64,000 bases of DNA, taken from assembly GCA_035492455.1 (NCBI GenBank), contig DATJJE010000030.1, positions 13,008 through 77,007 of the forward strand, written 5' to 3'. A model generated the notes under the pieces. The model saw only the letters and a program-made list of their open reading frames with translations, did no database searches and was not told where the DNA came from. Each line of letters opens with the position of its first letter. Position 1 is the stretch's first letter. The position numbers and the translations under genes were made by a program. This stretch comes from Gp6-AA40 sp035492455. GTDB lineage: Bacteria; Acidobacteriota; Vicinamibacteria; Vicinamibacterales; UBA2999. Shown one piece after another: positions 1 to 8,584 of this stretch.

Positions 1-1
1 T

Positions 2-1186
2 GGCGTCATCGATGTGCACCTGCACTTCAACGAGCCAGGGCGGACCGAATGGGAAGGGGCCGCGACGGGCAGCCGGGCGCTTGCGGCCGGCGGAGGCACG
101 CTGTTCTTCGACATGCCGCTCAATTCAACGCCGTGCTGCGTCAACGCACGCGAGGTCGATCGGAAGCGCGCGGCGCTCGAGGCGGCATCAATCACGGACT
201 TTGGTTTGTGGGGAGGCCTGGTGCCCGGCGCTGTGCCGGAGATGGCGGAGATGGCCGCGCACGGTGTCGTCGGCTTCAAGGCGTTCATGTGCGACTCGGG
301 GCTGCCTGAGTTTCCCCGTGCGGATGACGGGACGCTCTATGACGGAATGTGCGAAGCGTCGGCGCTGGGCCTTCCCATCGCCGTGCATGCGGAAAGCGAA
401 GAACTGACGCGAGCCTTCGCCCAGCGCGCGCAGGGGCGAACCGCACGTGCTTTCCTGCAGTCGCGCCCCGTGGTCGCCGAGCTCGAGGCGATTCAGCGCG
501 CGTTGCTTTTTGCGCGTGAAACCGGCGCCGCGCTCCACATCGTTCACATCAGCACCGGACGCGGTGTGGCACTCGTGGCCGCTGCGCGCGCCGAAGGCGT
601 CGACGTATCAGCGGAAACGTGCGCGCACTATCTGTGGTTCACCGAGGAGGACGTCGAGCGGCTCGGCACCGTCGCGAAATGCGCACCTCCACTGCGGCCG
701 CCGGCGGACCAGCAAGCGTTGTGGGATGAACTCGCCGCCGGCCACGTCGATATCGTCGCCTCGGATCATTCACCGACCGAGCCGGCGAGGAAAGCTGGCG
801 ATTTTCTCACCGCTTGGGGTGGGATTGCCGGCGTGCAATCGACGCTGCCAGTGTTGCTCGATCGCGGATATCACCAGCGCGGGTTGGCGCTCGAGCGCAT
901 CGCCTCGCTCACGGCGGCGACGCCGGCGCGGCGTTTCCGCATCGCGCACAAGGGCGGGCTCGTGCCGGGCAATGACGCCGACCTGGTACTGCTCGATCCG
1001 GAGCGAACGTTCACGCTGCACGTGGAGGACTTGCAGCAGCGCCACAAGCTGAGCCCGTACGTCGGGCAGACGTTTCGAGGTTCGGTTCGGCGCACGATTC
1101 GCCGCGGCGAGACGATCTTCACGGACGGACACACCACAGCAGGCGGCGGCGGCGCGTTCGTGGCCCCTCGAACCGATACAATTTGA
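2..1186 (+). CDS. allB: Allantoinase (5' end outside window)
   Basis: Cyclic amidohydrolase opening the hydantoin ring of allantoin to allantoate in purine-ring catabolism. The frame is open to the window edge and begins with GVIDVHLHFNEPG, the metal-binding HxH motif that sits near residue 60 of this family, so roughly 55 residues are missing. Also visible are GFKAFMCDSG (lysine expected to be carboxylated as metal bridge), HAES, VHIST and the catalytic ASDHSP. What remains is 394 aa. The GTG at 14 lies inside the HxH motif and is not the start. Its stop overlaps the TTG of allE by four bases, so the three genes are probably cotranscribed. A dihydroorotase or hydantoinase would share the motifs; the allE/allC neighbours decide for allantoinase. 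Confidence 0.93.
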   Translation, partial: GVIDVHLHFNEPGRTEWEGAATGSRALAAGGGTLFFDMPLNSTPCCVNAREVDRKRAALEAASITDFGLWGGLVPGAVPEMAEMAAHGVVGFKAFMCDSGLPEFPRADDGTLYDGMCEASALGLPIAVHAESEELTRAFAQRAQGRTARAFLQSRPVVAELEAIQRALLFARETGAALHIVHISTGRGVALVAAARAEGVDVSAETCAHYLWFTEEDVERLGTVAKCAPPLRPPADQQALWDELAAGHVDIVASDHSPTEPARKAGDFLTAWGGIAGVQSTLPVLLDRGYHQRGLALERIASLTAATPARRFRIAHKGGLVPGNDADLVLLDPERTFTLHVEDLQQRHKLSPYVGQTFRGSVRRTIRRGETIFTDGHTTAGGGGAFVAPRTDTI

Positions 1187-1935
1187 GCGAGCGCCATGTG
1201 AATCTCCCCAGCCGAAGCGCCAATCATCCGGACCACCGCCTGCAGACGCCGGAGACGTTCGTTCGCGCGCGGCTGCCCGGCATCCGCAACGCGACCGCGA
1301 TCGTGCATACGTCGCCGGCAGGCGGTTCGGCATTCGTGCAGTACACAGCGGAATTCGAGCGTGGCGGATCGCTCGCCGCGTGCGGCGATCAGCGATTTGT
1401 CTATGTCCTCGAGGGCCGTCTGAGCATCGGCGGTACCGTGCTCGATGCCGATGGCTACGCCTACCTGCCGCCCGCACACGCAACCGCAGTCTGCAGCGAC
1501 GCCGCCGCGCGTGCCGTGGTGATCGAGAAGCCGTACCAGGCGCTTGCCGGCGTCAAGACGCCTGCGTTTTTCACCAGCGTCGAGCGCGACGCAGCGGCCA
1601 CGTATCTCAACGACGATCCATCGCTGGAAGTGCGTGGGCTCATCCCCGACGACGCCGCCTTCGACTTCCGCGTGAACACGATGACGTATCAGCCGGGCGC
1701 ATCGCTGCCGGCCGTCGAAATTCACGTGATGGAGCACGGGCTGCTGATGCTGCAGGGCGGCGGCATCTATCTGCTCGGCTCGCAGTGGTATGCCGTGCAC
1801 GCAGGCGACTTCATCTGGATGAAGGCGTATTGCCCGCAGTGGTTCGGGGCGATCGGCAAGCGCCCGGCGAAGTATCTGATCTACAAAGACTGGGACCGGC
1901 ATCCGGGATCGGGGATCCGGGCGCCGAGGGCGTGA
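1183..1935 (+). CDS. allE: (S)-ureidoglycine aminohydrolase, bicupin
   Basis: Cytosolic Mn-dependent enzyme releasing ammonia from ureidoglycine to give ureidoglycolate, the step after allantoate amidohydrolase. At 250 aa it has the family length and two cupin domains. The second (about residues 160-235) carries the E-x-H-x-x-E-H-G pattern (EIHVMEHG) and the later GDFIWMKAYCPQ, which hold the expected metal ligands. The start is TTG in a TTGA overlap with allB; no in-frame ATG lies near, and translation is probably coupled. It is followed by allC through a GTGA overlap. The sequence matches the YlbA/AllE family well beyond the generic cupin fold. Confidence 0.9.
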   Translation: MSERHVNLPSRSANHPDHRLQTPETFVRARLPGIRNATAIVHTSPAGGSAFVQYTAEFERGGSLAACGDQRFVYVLEGRLSIGGTVLDADGYAYLPPAHATAVCSDAAARAVVIEKPYQALAGVKTPAFFTSVERDAAATYLNDDPSLEVRGLIPDDAAFDFRVNTMTYQPGASLPAVEIHVMEHGLLMLQGGGIYLLGSQWYAVHAGDFIWMKAYCPQWFGAIGKRPAKYLIYKDWDRHPGSGIRAPRA

Positions 1936-3167
1936 ACGCGTCGGCGGACGTTCAACGGCTGCTCACCGAGCTCGACACGCTCGCATCGTTCTCCGAATCA
2001 TCGTCACCCGCCGTCACACGCATCGTCTTCGGCGACATGGACCTGCGAGCGCGAGCCTATTTGAAGACGCTCTTCGCGGCAGCGTCGCTCGTGGTTCGCG
2101 AAGATCCGGTCGGGAATACGTTCGCACGCTGGGTCGGCCGCAATCCTTCGCTTCCGGCTGTTGCCACCGGATCACACTGCGATGCCATCCCGAACGCGGG
2201 GCGCTACGACGGCACCGTGGGCGTTATCGGCGGACTCGAAGCGATCCGCGCGCTGCAGCGGTCCGGATTCGTGCCGCGCAGATCGATCGATCTCGTGATG
2301 TTCACCTCGGAAGAGCCGACGCGGTTCGGCATCGGATGTCTAGGAAGCCGTCTGCTTTCAGGCGACCTCGACACGTCTGCTGGCGAGATGCTCACCTCCG
2401 GCGGCGAGACGTTGAACACCGTACGCACTTCGGCAGGTTTCGCCGGATCGCTTGGGGATGTGCGACTCTCGGCCGGGGCGTACGCCGCGTTCGTGGAGCT
2501 GCACATCGAGCAGGGCCCGCTTCTCGAGCGGGATGGGCTCGACATTGGCGTGGTCACCGCTATTGCCGCGCCGGCAAGCCTGCGTATCGTTGTGGAAGGC
2601 GTGGGCGGCCACGCGGGCGCGGTGCTCATGCCGGACCGGCGCGACGCCCTTACGGCCGCAGCGGAGATTGCCCTCGCCATCGAGACGTGCGCGCGCGGAA
2701 CCGGAGCGATCGATACCGTGGCGACGACCGGTGTATGCGAGGTCTTTCCCGGAGCGATCAACAGCATTCCCAGCCGCGCGCGGCTCGAGGTGGATGTCCG
2801 CGACATCGATCTCGCACGGCGCGATTCAGTGCTCGAGGGGATCGAGCACGCGTGCGAGGACGTGCGCGCGCGTCGGGGCGTCGCGATCCGCATCGAACCG
2901 ATCAATTCCGATCCGCCCGCGCGGTGCGCACAGGAGATTGTGGATGCGATTGCGGCGGCGTGCGACCGTCGTCAGCTCCGCCATCGGCAGATGATCAGCC
3001 GCGCGTACCACGATTCGCTGTTCATGTCGCGGATTACGCCGATGGGCATGATCTTCATCCCGTGTCGCGGCGGGATCAGTCATCGGCCAGACGAATACGC
3101 CGCGCCCGAGGCGATCGGGCGCGGCACAGAGGTCCTCGCGGATACTCTGGCCGCGCTCGCGGGTTAG
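1932..3167 (+). CDS. allC: Allantoate amidohydrolase (M20 family)
   Basis: Hydrolyses allantoate to ureidoglycine, CO2 and ammonia, supplying the substrate of AllE. M20/hydantoinase-carbamoylase fold with metal ligands in TGSHCDAIPNAG and YDGTVG, the catalytic pair in TSEEPTRFG, ELHIEQGP, the dimerisation segment GVGGHAGAVLMPDRRDA and the late RAYHDSLFMS. The GTG start at 1932 overlaps the allE stop as GTGA; the frame is open much further upstream but only as antisense-like low-complexity residues, so this coupled GTG is preferred. 411 aa, usual for the family. An N-carbamoyl-amino-acid hydrolase is the alternative; gene order favours allantoate. Confidence 0.88.
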   Translation: MNASADVQRLLTELDTLASFSESSSPAVTRIVFGDMDLRARAYLKTLFAAASLVVREDPVGNTFARWVGRNPSLPAVATGSHCDAIPNAGRYDGTVGVIGGLEAIRALQRSGFVPRRSIDLVMFTSEEPTRFGIGCLGSRLLSGDLDTSAGEMLTSGGETLNTVRTSAGFAGSLGDVRLSAGAYAAFVELHIEQGPLLERDGLDIGVVTAIAAPASLRIVVEGVGGHAGAVLMPDRRDALTAAAEIALAIETCARGTGAIDTVATTGVCEVFPGAINSIPSRARLEVDVRDIDLARRDSVLEGIEHACEDVRARRGVAIRIEPINSDPPARCAQEIVDAIAAACDRRQLRHRQMISRAYHDSLFMSRITPMGMIFIPCRGGISHRPDEYAAPEAIGRGTEVLADTLAALAG

Positions 3168-3169
3168 CG

Positions 3170-4198
3170 CTATTTGGTAGCGTTGGCCGCCGGGGCGACA
3201 GGACGGCTCGAAACGTAGGCGAGGATGTTCACCAGATCCTCGCTCGTCAGCTTCGCGACGACCGGTTTCATCAGCTGCGTCCACTCGCCGTTGCGCGTGC
3301 CCGCCTGCATGTCGTACAGCTCGCGACCGAGATAGCTTGGCGATCGGCCCGCGATGCCGGGGACCGGGCCCATGCCCATCAGATCTGGTCCGTGGCATTC
3401 GCCGCACGCGATCGTCTTGCCATTGCCGCCGGTCTTGACGAGCGCTTCACCCTTCTTGATCGAGCCGACGGGAACGTACGCGACCGTTCCGGAGCGCGGG
3501 TTGCGCAGCACTTCGGTCTGTTCGGGGCTTTCGGGCGTTTCCATGATGCGCATGCCGATCGGTTCCTTGGCCGCGCCTTCGCCTTCGATGGGCACCCAGA
3601 TGCCGCCATTGCTCTTCATCTTCGGTACGGTGGCCGTTTCGACGACGCGAACCCACGGCGTCCACTTGATCGCGCCGAAGTATTCAGCCGCCTGCTGCAT
3701 TTCTTCCGGCGTCAGCGACTTGGCGATGAGGACCATGCGGGCCGAGTTCGCTTTCCGCGGTTCGGCGGTCTTGCGCAGGTCGCTGCGGAAATCTTTGAGC
3801 TGCTGCAGGAAATACGAGACCGGCAGACCAGACACGCTCGCGTTCTCCGGACGGCCCTTGCCGTTCGGATAGTGGCAGAGCGAACAGGCGGTCGCATTCG
3901 GGTCGCCAACGCGCCCGTTCGCGACGATGCTCGGCATGGTCGGGTGATCTTCGGGGAACCAGTCGGTCTGGTTGATGCGGTTTCGCGGCACCTGCTTCGA
4001 GCTGCCCGGCACCGTTCGCAGTGTCGTGTCGGTCGCTGCCGGATTCGGCGGCGGCGTCGTGCCTGGAGGAAGGGGCGCCGGCGGCGGGGCGATGGCGTAT
4101 GCCCAGTCGGGAATCGGCGCGGTGGTTGCTGCCCTGAGCGCCACCGATAGAGCTAACGGCAACGCCAGGAGCATCACGAGCGCTGCGAATCTACGCAT
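3170..4198 (-). CDS. Exported di-haem cytochrome c
   Basis: Periplasmic electron-transfer protein of the cytochrome c553/c4 type. A signal peptide (MRRFAALVMLLALPLALS) is followed by a proline-rich linker and two cytochrome c folds with haem motifs CSLCH (about residue 118) and CGECH (about residue 262). Candidate distal Met ligands lie downstream of each. The start is the ATG at 4198, not the longer frame to 4240, because GGAGG sits eight bases upstream of it. The gene is convergent with allC (two bases apart) and divergent from the hydrolase at 4263. No dehydrogenase partner lies beside it, so the electron donor is unknown. Confidence 0.85.
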   Translation of the reverse strand: MRRFAALVMLLALPLALSVALRAATTAPIPDWAYAIAPPPAPLPPGTTPPPNPAATDTTLRTVPGSSKQVPRNRINQTDWFPEDHPTMPSIVANGRVGDPNATACSLCHYPNGKGRPENASVSGLPVSYFLQQLKDFRSDLRKTAEPRKANSARMVLIAKSLTPEEMQQAAEYFGAIKWTPWVRVVETATVPKMKSNGGIWVPIEGEGAAKEPIGMRIMETPESPEQTEVLRNPRSGTVAYVPVGSIKKGEALVKTGGNGKTIACGECHGPDLMGMGPVPGIAGRSPSYLGRELYDMQAGTRNGEWTQLMKPVVAKLTSEDLVNILAYVSSRPVAPAANATK

Positions 4199-4262
4199 AA
4201 AGACCCTCCAAGAGTGGAGCACCAGTTTGGGTGCCGCCAACTATACGCCTTATCATGGCGCC

Positions 4263-5288
4263 ATGAAAACGATGGTCTTTGCCACGGTATTTGCGTTTTT
4301 CAGCGTTTCCGCCGCATTTGCGCAGGCTCCGCCGGTCGACCCGAGCAATCGCAGCATCGATCCCTGGCACATCTATGTGCCGGCGCCGGTGGCCAATCCG
4401 GTGACGAGCGTGACGGAGAAGATTCCCGGCTCGAATCTGAGCACCGAGATCATCTACGTCGAGATGAACGACGGCACCTATTCGCCGATAGCGATGATGA
4501 AGCCAGCCGGCAGCGGACGCTTTCCGCTTGTGGTCATCGCGCACATGAACGGCGGCGGTGGGACGCGTTGGCTGCGCGAGTGGCTGCAGTATGGCAACTG
4601 GACGCCGGAGCAGCTGGTGAAAGCGGGCTATGCCGTGGCGTGGATGCGCTACCGCGCGGAGGTGAACAACTCATACGGCACGGCGCTCAAGGAAACAAAC
4701 CGCCAGGGACGGCAGCTGTTCAACCGCGGCCCGCTCGAATATGACGATGCGATTGCCATCGTCAAGTTCGCGAAGACGCTGCCCTACGTCAACCCCGATC
4801 GCATCGGGTATCTCGGTCTCAGCCACGGCGGCGAGATGGCGTTCAAAATCAGCTCTGAGTACGACGGGCTGAAATGCATGATCGCGGTCGAGCCCGCGGC
4901 GGGCGAATATCTCGGTGTCGGTCCGCGGCCGCCCGGCACTCCGCGTCCACCCGAGACGCGCATGGACATCACGCAGGAGATGATGGACAAAGAGCTCGCC
5001 GACACGCGCGCGCGGACGAATATGACGATCGCCAAGGAGCGCATCGGCCGCATCAAGACGCCGATTCTCGTCATCGGGCGCGTCAACGACGACAACGAGC
5101 CGCAGTTCCGTCTCGCCTACGAAGTCGGCAAGGAGATGGGAAAGCCGTTCGAATGGAAGCAGTACTCGCATGCGGAGCACGGCTTCATCTTCGTGAGAAA
5201 AAACAAAGCGGGTGTTTACGATCCCGATCCGACGCAGCGGCAAATCGTGGCCGATACCATCGCGCACTTCAACGGCTGTCTGAAATAA
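4263..5288 (+). CDS. Secreted dienelactone-hydrolase-like alpha/beta hydrolase
   Basis: Signal peptide (MKTMVFATVFAFFSVSAAFAQ) then an alpha/beta hydrolase fold. The nucleophile elbow is GLSHGG (Ser near residue 182), VIAHMNGGGG is the likely oxyanion strand and the late HAEHGF supplies the catalytic histidine. 341 aa. Substrate not predictable; dienelactone hydrolases and prolyl-oligopeptidase-like acyl hydrolases share this layout. The ATG at 4263 begins an obvious signal peptide; the frame extends upstream to 3972 without coding character. Its last 20 bases overlap the 3' end of the MFS gene on the other strand, at the edge of a block that looks foreign. Confidence 0.8.
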   Translation: MKTMVFATVFAFFSVSAAFAQAPPVDPSNRSIDPWHIYVPAPVANPVTSVTEKIPGSNLSTEIIYVEMNDGTYSPIAMMKPAGSGRFPLVVIAHMNGGGGTRWLREWLQYGNWTPEQLVKAGYAVAWMRYRAEVNNSYGTALKETNRQGRQLFNRGPLEYDDAIAIVKFAKTLPYVNPDRIGYLGLSHGGEMAFKISSEYDGLKCMIAVEPAAGEYLGVGPRPPGTPRPPETRMDITQEMMDKELADTRARTNMTIAKERIGRIKTPILVIGRVNDDNEPQFRLAYEVGKEMGKPFEWKQYSHAEHGFIFVRKNKAGVYDPDPTQRQIVADTIAHFNGCLK

Positions 5289-6555
5289 CCGCGAAGGTCG
5301 CCGCCTCCTCGTCCTTCCAAATGGGCGGGCTGTATTTCAGCGGGATGAGGATCAATCCGGCGACGATCGCCATCACCCCGGCAATGGTGATGGCGAAGGG
5401 AAAGCCGTGCTGGGTGATGAGCATCGTGGAAAGAATGCCGCCGTAAAGGCCGCCCGAGCCCTTGGCTATCGCATAGAGCACGCCGTAATTGCCGCCCGCG
5501 GCGGCTGCGCCGAAATAATGCCCGATGGCAATCGGGAAGAGCGAGAAGAGCGAGGCCCAGAAGAAGATCGCGAGGATCGCCGCGCAAACGAACAGCCATT
5601 CGCTTCGATTCATTCCGGCGTAGATCGTGAGGAAGAGGAACAGGCCGGACACGATGTAGCTCAGGATCATCGTGTTCTCGACGCCGAGCCGTTGCGACAA
5701 GGTGCCGATGGTGAGCTTGCCGAAACCGTTGGCGAGCGCGATGCCGCCGGCGGCGGCGGTCGCCGCGGTCGCCGTGAAATGGAAGCTGTTGGAATAGGCC
5801 ACCATATTGCTCATGCCGGCGAGGCCGGCGCTTGAAACCAGGACGAAGGAGACGATCAGGACCCACATCTGCCCGGTCTTGAGCGCTTCGCTGACGGTGT
5901 AGTTGTGTTCCGACGGCCGCGCGATCGCCTTGGTCTTTGGAACCCAGCCCGTGGGCTTCCAGCCCGAAGGCGGATCCTTCATCAGCAATGCGGCGACGAT
6001 CGACACGCCGCCGATGATGGCGGCCATGATGTAGACGACGGTAAAGAAGGTTTCGGGCGGCGCCGAAGCCGGTATCGCCCGTATCGGAAATATGAAAGGC
6101 AGCGAACCCCAGGAGAAGGCGCCCGCGATGAGGCCGGTCATCACGCCGCGCTTGTCGGCGAACCACTTGTTCCCGGTAGTGACGGCGTTGTTGTAGATGA
6201 ATCCCGTGAAAAAGCTACCGACGCTCCAAAGCACCAAGACCAGCGGATACGAGGGCCCGAGCGCGATGGACAGGATGCCGACCCCGGAAAACAATCCTGC
6301 GATGGCTGTCGTCCATCGCGGCCCGTATTCGTCGCGCAACATGCCGCCGGGGAGCATGCCGACGGATTGGAAAATGATGAACGTCGTGAACATCAACGCC
6401 ACCTGCTCGGGCGACCAGCCGTAGATCGCGCCGATATGGCCGGACATGGAACTCCAGGCGTATTCGAAGGGGCTGATGATGAACATGGCAGAGAACGCTG
6501 CCGCCAGCACGACGTAGCGGCTATATCCCAATATCTCGCGGTCGGTCTGGTCCAT
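5269..6555 (-). CDS. MFS transporter, oxalate/formate antiporter-like
   Basis: Twelve hydrophobic segments, 428 aa, with the OFA/OxlT-like features of a long loop after TM6 (KDPPSGWKP) and the GMLRDEYGPRW cytoplasmic loop after TM2. Likely exchanges small carboxylates across the inner membrane; substrate not established. ATG at 6555 is chosen over the TTG at 6564 because AAGGA lies about ten bases before the ATG but almost touches the TTG. It starts five bases after the stop of the dehydrogenase gene, so the two form one unit. The last residues (ATFAVISDSR) are encoded opposite the neighbouring hydrolase's 3' end, and may replace the native C-terminus after recombination. GCC- and GGC-rich codons look unlike the neighbours. 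Confidence 0.85.
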   Translation of the reverse strand: MDQTDREILGYSRYVVLAAAFSAMFIISPFEYAWSSMSGHIGAIYGWSPEQVALMFTTFIIFQSVGMLPGGMLRDEYGPRWTTAIAGLFSGVGILSIALGPSYPLVLVLWSVGSFFTGFIYNNAVTTGNKWFADKRGVMTGLIAGAFSWGSLPFIFPIRAIPASAPPETFFTVVYIMAAIIGGVSIVAALLMKDPPSGWKPTGWVPKTKAIARPSEHNYTVSEALKTGQMWVLIVSFVLVSSAGLAGMSNMVAYSNSFHFTATAATAAAGGIALANGFGKLTIGTLSQRLGVENTMILSYIVSGLFLFLTIYAGMNRSEWLFVCAAILAIFFWASLFSLFPIAIGHYFGAAAAGGNYGVLYAIAKGSGGLYGGILSTMLITQHGFPFAITIAGVMAIVAGLILIPLKYSPPIWKDEEAATFAVISDSR

Positions 6556-6560
6556 CGACG

Positions 6561-7568
6561 TCAATCCTTCGCCAGGATTTCCGCAATTTCAACGTGGCGG
6601 CCCTCACGCGCGGACACTATCCCGGCGCGGATTACGGCCAGCGAGGTCGTGGCGTATTCGCCGCCTATCTCGGGCGCCCCGGCGCCCCGAACCGCATCAG
6701 CGAATTCCTCGAGCTCCTCGGCGATGGTGTCCTTGTTCGCGAACGGAACCTTGACCGGCTTTTCCTCGCCGCGCTTGAGCATCCGCAGGCCCTCAAACAT
6801 GTCGTAATACGCTGTGGCCTCCTTGCCGTAGATGTTCATCAGATAGTATTCAGAAGCCGAGGCATAGCTGGCATTGAGCGTCGATAGCGCGCCATTCTCG
6901 TGCTCCAGCACCAGGCTCGCCACGTCCGGGTTGTCGCCCGGCAGCACCAGCCGCGCGAATTGGCCGCTCACTGCCTTGACCGGCCCGATAAGATATTCCA
7001 GCACGTCGGTGTAATGGATGCCGATCTGGAGCATCACGCCGCCCGGCATTCCGGCGGCCTGGTAACGCCACGACCCCAGGTCAATCTTGCCGAGACGATC
7101 GCGGCTGATGTTGGCTTCGGCGTTGACCAGCTTGCCGAATAATCCTTCGTCGATCTGGCGCTTGATCCAGCGGAACTGGCTTTCCCGGCGGCGTTGATAG
7201 CCCAAGGCCAGGACCACGCCCGCCTTGCGGCAGATCTCGGTGATCCTGCGGCCGTCGGAAACCGTGTTGGCGATGGGTTTGTCGAGAAAGACATGCTTGC
7301 CGGCATCGGCCGCCGCGCGCGTGGTCTCGAGATGCACGCCATTGGGCGTGGTATTGATGACGGCCTCGATGTCCTTGTCGGCGAGAATGGCCTCGTAACT
7401 CGGCACCGCGCGGCAGCCATATTTGGCGGCGAAGGCCGCGCGCTTTTCCTCGGAGCGGGAATAGCAAGCGGTGATCGTGAGCTTGCCGGAACGGTTGATC
7501 GCGTCGGCCAGCACGTCGGACCACCAGCCCATGCCAAGGGATGCGACGCGCAGCGGCTCAACCGCCAT
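6561..7568 (-). CDS. Gfo/Idh/MocA family NAD(P)-dependent oxidoreductase
   Basis: 335 aa. N-terminal Rossmann segment VASLGMGWWSDVL, the family motif DKPIAN (EKP equivalent, about residue 98) and the C-terminal alpha/beta domain with GIHYTDVLEYLIGP, whose H and D/Y are the usual catalytic positions. Acts on a sugar, inositol or carboxylate alcohol; exact substrate unknown. ATG at 7568 gives the standard N-terminus; the frame upstream to 7637 is antisense to a truncated gene. It overlaps that stump (7558-7677) in another frame. Cotranscribed with the MFS gene, suggesting uptake plus oxidation of one substrate. By eye GCC dominates alanine codons here, whereas neighbours favour GCG. Confidence 0.86.
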   Translation of the reverse strand: MAVEPLRVASLGMGWWSDVLADAINRSGKLTITACYSRSEEKRAAFAAKYGCRAVPSYEAILADKDIEAVINTTPNGVHLETTRAAADAGKHVFLDKPIANTVSDGRRITEICRKAGVVLALGYQRRRESQFRWIKRQIDEGLFGKLVNAEANISRDRLGKIDLGSWRYQAAGMPGGVMLQIGIHYTDVLEYLIGPVKAVSGQFARLVLPGDNPDVASLVLEHENGALSTLNASYASASEYYLMNIYGKEATAYYDMFEGLRMLKRGEEKPVKVPFANKDTIAEELEEFADAVRGAGAPEIGGEYATTSLAVIRAGIVSAREGRHVEIAEILAKD

Positions 7569-7677
7569 GGCTGGCGCCGATCGCCTCGACGTCGTATTCG
7601 GCCGCAAACGAATGATGCGCCCGCACTGCTGCGGCACAGAGCACGACGAGCAGGAGTGCCGCCAGACCCCTTTTCAT
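7558..7677 (-). pseudogene. 5' stump of a DUF6152-type exported protein
   Basis: A 39-codon frame begins MKRGLAALLLVVLCAAAVRA followed by HHSFAAEYD, then diverges and stops. The AHHSFAAE(Y/F)D segment directly after signal cleavage is the hallmark N-terminus of DUF6152 proteins of about 120-145 aa. An intact relative is in this window at 62526-62954 (signal peptide then AHHGAAAFD). Homology ends near position 7590 and the remaining codons run into the dehydrogenase start, so about 100 codons are missing. I read it as the right-hand junction of an inserted or substituted block. A genuinely short peptide is possible but would be odd. Confidence 0.7.
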
Positions 7678-7714
7678 ACGCTGGTTATACACCTTGATCT
7701 AGACTGCTCGCCAG

Positions 7715-8584
7715 GTGACCAGAGAGGTCCGCGCATGGCCGCGGCGACGCATATGGATCGTTGCCGCGGCCGTCATCATCAGCATCACAGCGGCGCTCGT
7801 CGTCAGAAATCAGCTGCGCGTCGCGGCGGCGCGACAGACACGGCGGGCGCAGGCGGAGCGCAACGCGGACGTGCGCACGCGGCTGTTTGCGGAGATTCAG
7901 CCCGTCAACGTCACCAATTGTGAGTTGAAACGGTTCGGCGAGGCGCACGACGGCGGTTATCCGCTGTGCGCGAATCTGCTCGGCGACGTGAAAGCCGGAT
8001 ACTCGTACGGTATTTCCGGCTACGACGGCTGGGGATGCGACGTGTCGCGCCAGCTGCACGTGCCTCTCCATCAGTACGACTGTTTCGATGTGCGCGAGCC
8101 GTCGTGTGCCGGCGGGCGGACGGTGTTTCACGCCGAATGCGTGGGGACGACCAAGTCAGTCGAACGTGGCCGGACGTTCGACTCGATGGAAAATCAATTC
8201 GCCCGCAACGGCCACGCTGGCATCCCGGTGGTCATGAAGATCGATGTCGAGGGTGCAGAGTGGGACGCATTTCTCGCCGCGCCCGAAAATGTGCTGCAGC
8301 AGATCGCTCAGCTTGACGTCGAGTTTCATCACGTCGAGGATCCAAAGTACGTGGAGGCGCTGCAGCGCCTGAAGCGTTTCTTCTATATCGCGCACGTGCA
8401 CTTCAACAACTTCAGCTGCGATCCGACATTGCAGCCATTTCCGTCGTGGGCGTTCGAGGTGCTGCTGGTGAACAAGCGGATCGCCAGGACAGACGGAAAG
8501 CCCGCCGCCAATGCGCCTTCCGGCATCGATGCGGCGAACAACGCGTCGGCGCCGGACTGTCAGGCCCGGCAAGGAGTTTCATGA
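7715..8584 (+). CDS. Membrane-anchored FkbM/Methyltransf_22-like methyltransferase
   Basis: One N-terminal transmembrane helix (about residues 13-31, IWIVAAAVIISITAALVV) then a SAM-methyltransferase-like domain. Segments include ELKRFGEAHDGGYPLC, the glycine-rich YGISGYDGWGCD and MKIDVEGAEWDAF, the acidic FkbM motif. This resembles the Methyltransf_22/METTL24-like family of unknown substrate. Charges flank the helix on both sides, so the catalytic side of the membrane is unclear. GTG at 7715 is the only sensible start; no in-frame ATG occurs before the helix. Its stop overlaps the next gene as ATGA, and that overlaps msrB the same way. 289 aa. Confidence 0.72.
   Translation: MTREVRAWPRRRIWIVAAAVIISITAALVVRNQLRVAAARQTRRAQAERNADVRTRLFAEIQPVNVTNCELKRFGEAHDGGYPLCANLLGDVKAGYSYGISGYDGWGCDVSRQLHVPLHQYDCFDVREPSCAGGRTVFHAECVGTTKSVERGRTFDSMENQFARNGHAGIPVVMKIDVEGAEWDAFLAAPENVLQQIAQLDVEFHHVEDPKYVEALQRLKRFFYIAHVHFNNFSCDPTLQPFPSWAFEVLLVNKRIARTDGKPAANAPSGIDAANNASAPDCQARQGVS

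Noticed and set aside
2336..4150. 604-aa plus-strand frame across allC and the cytochrome gene
   Set aside because: Shadow frame spanning two genes of opposite orientation, rich in Arg.
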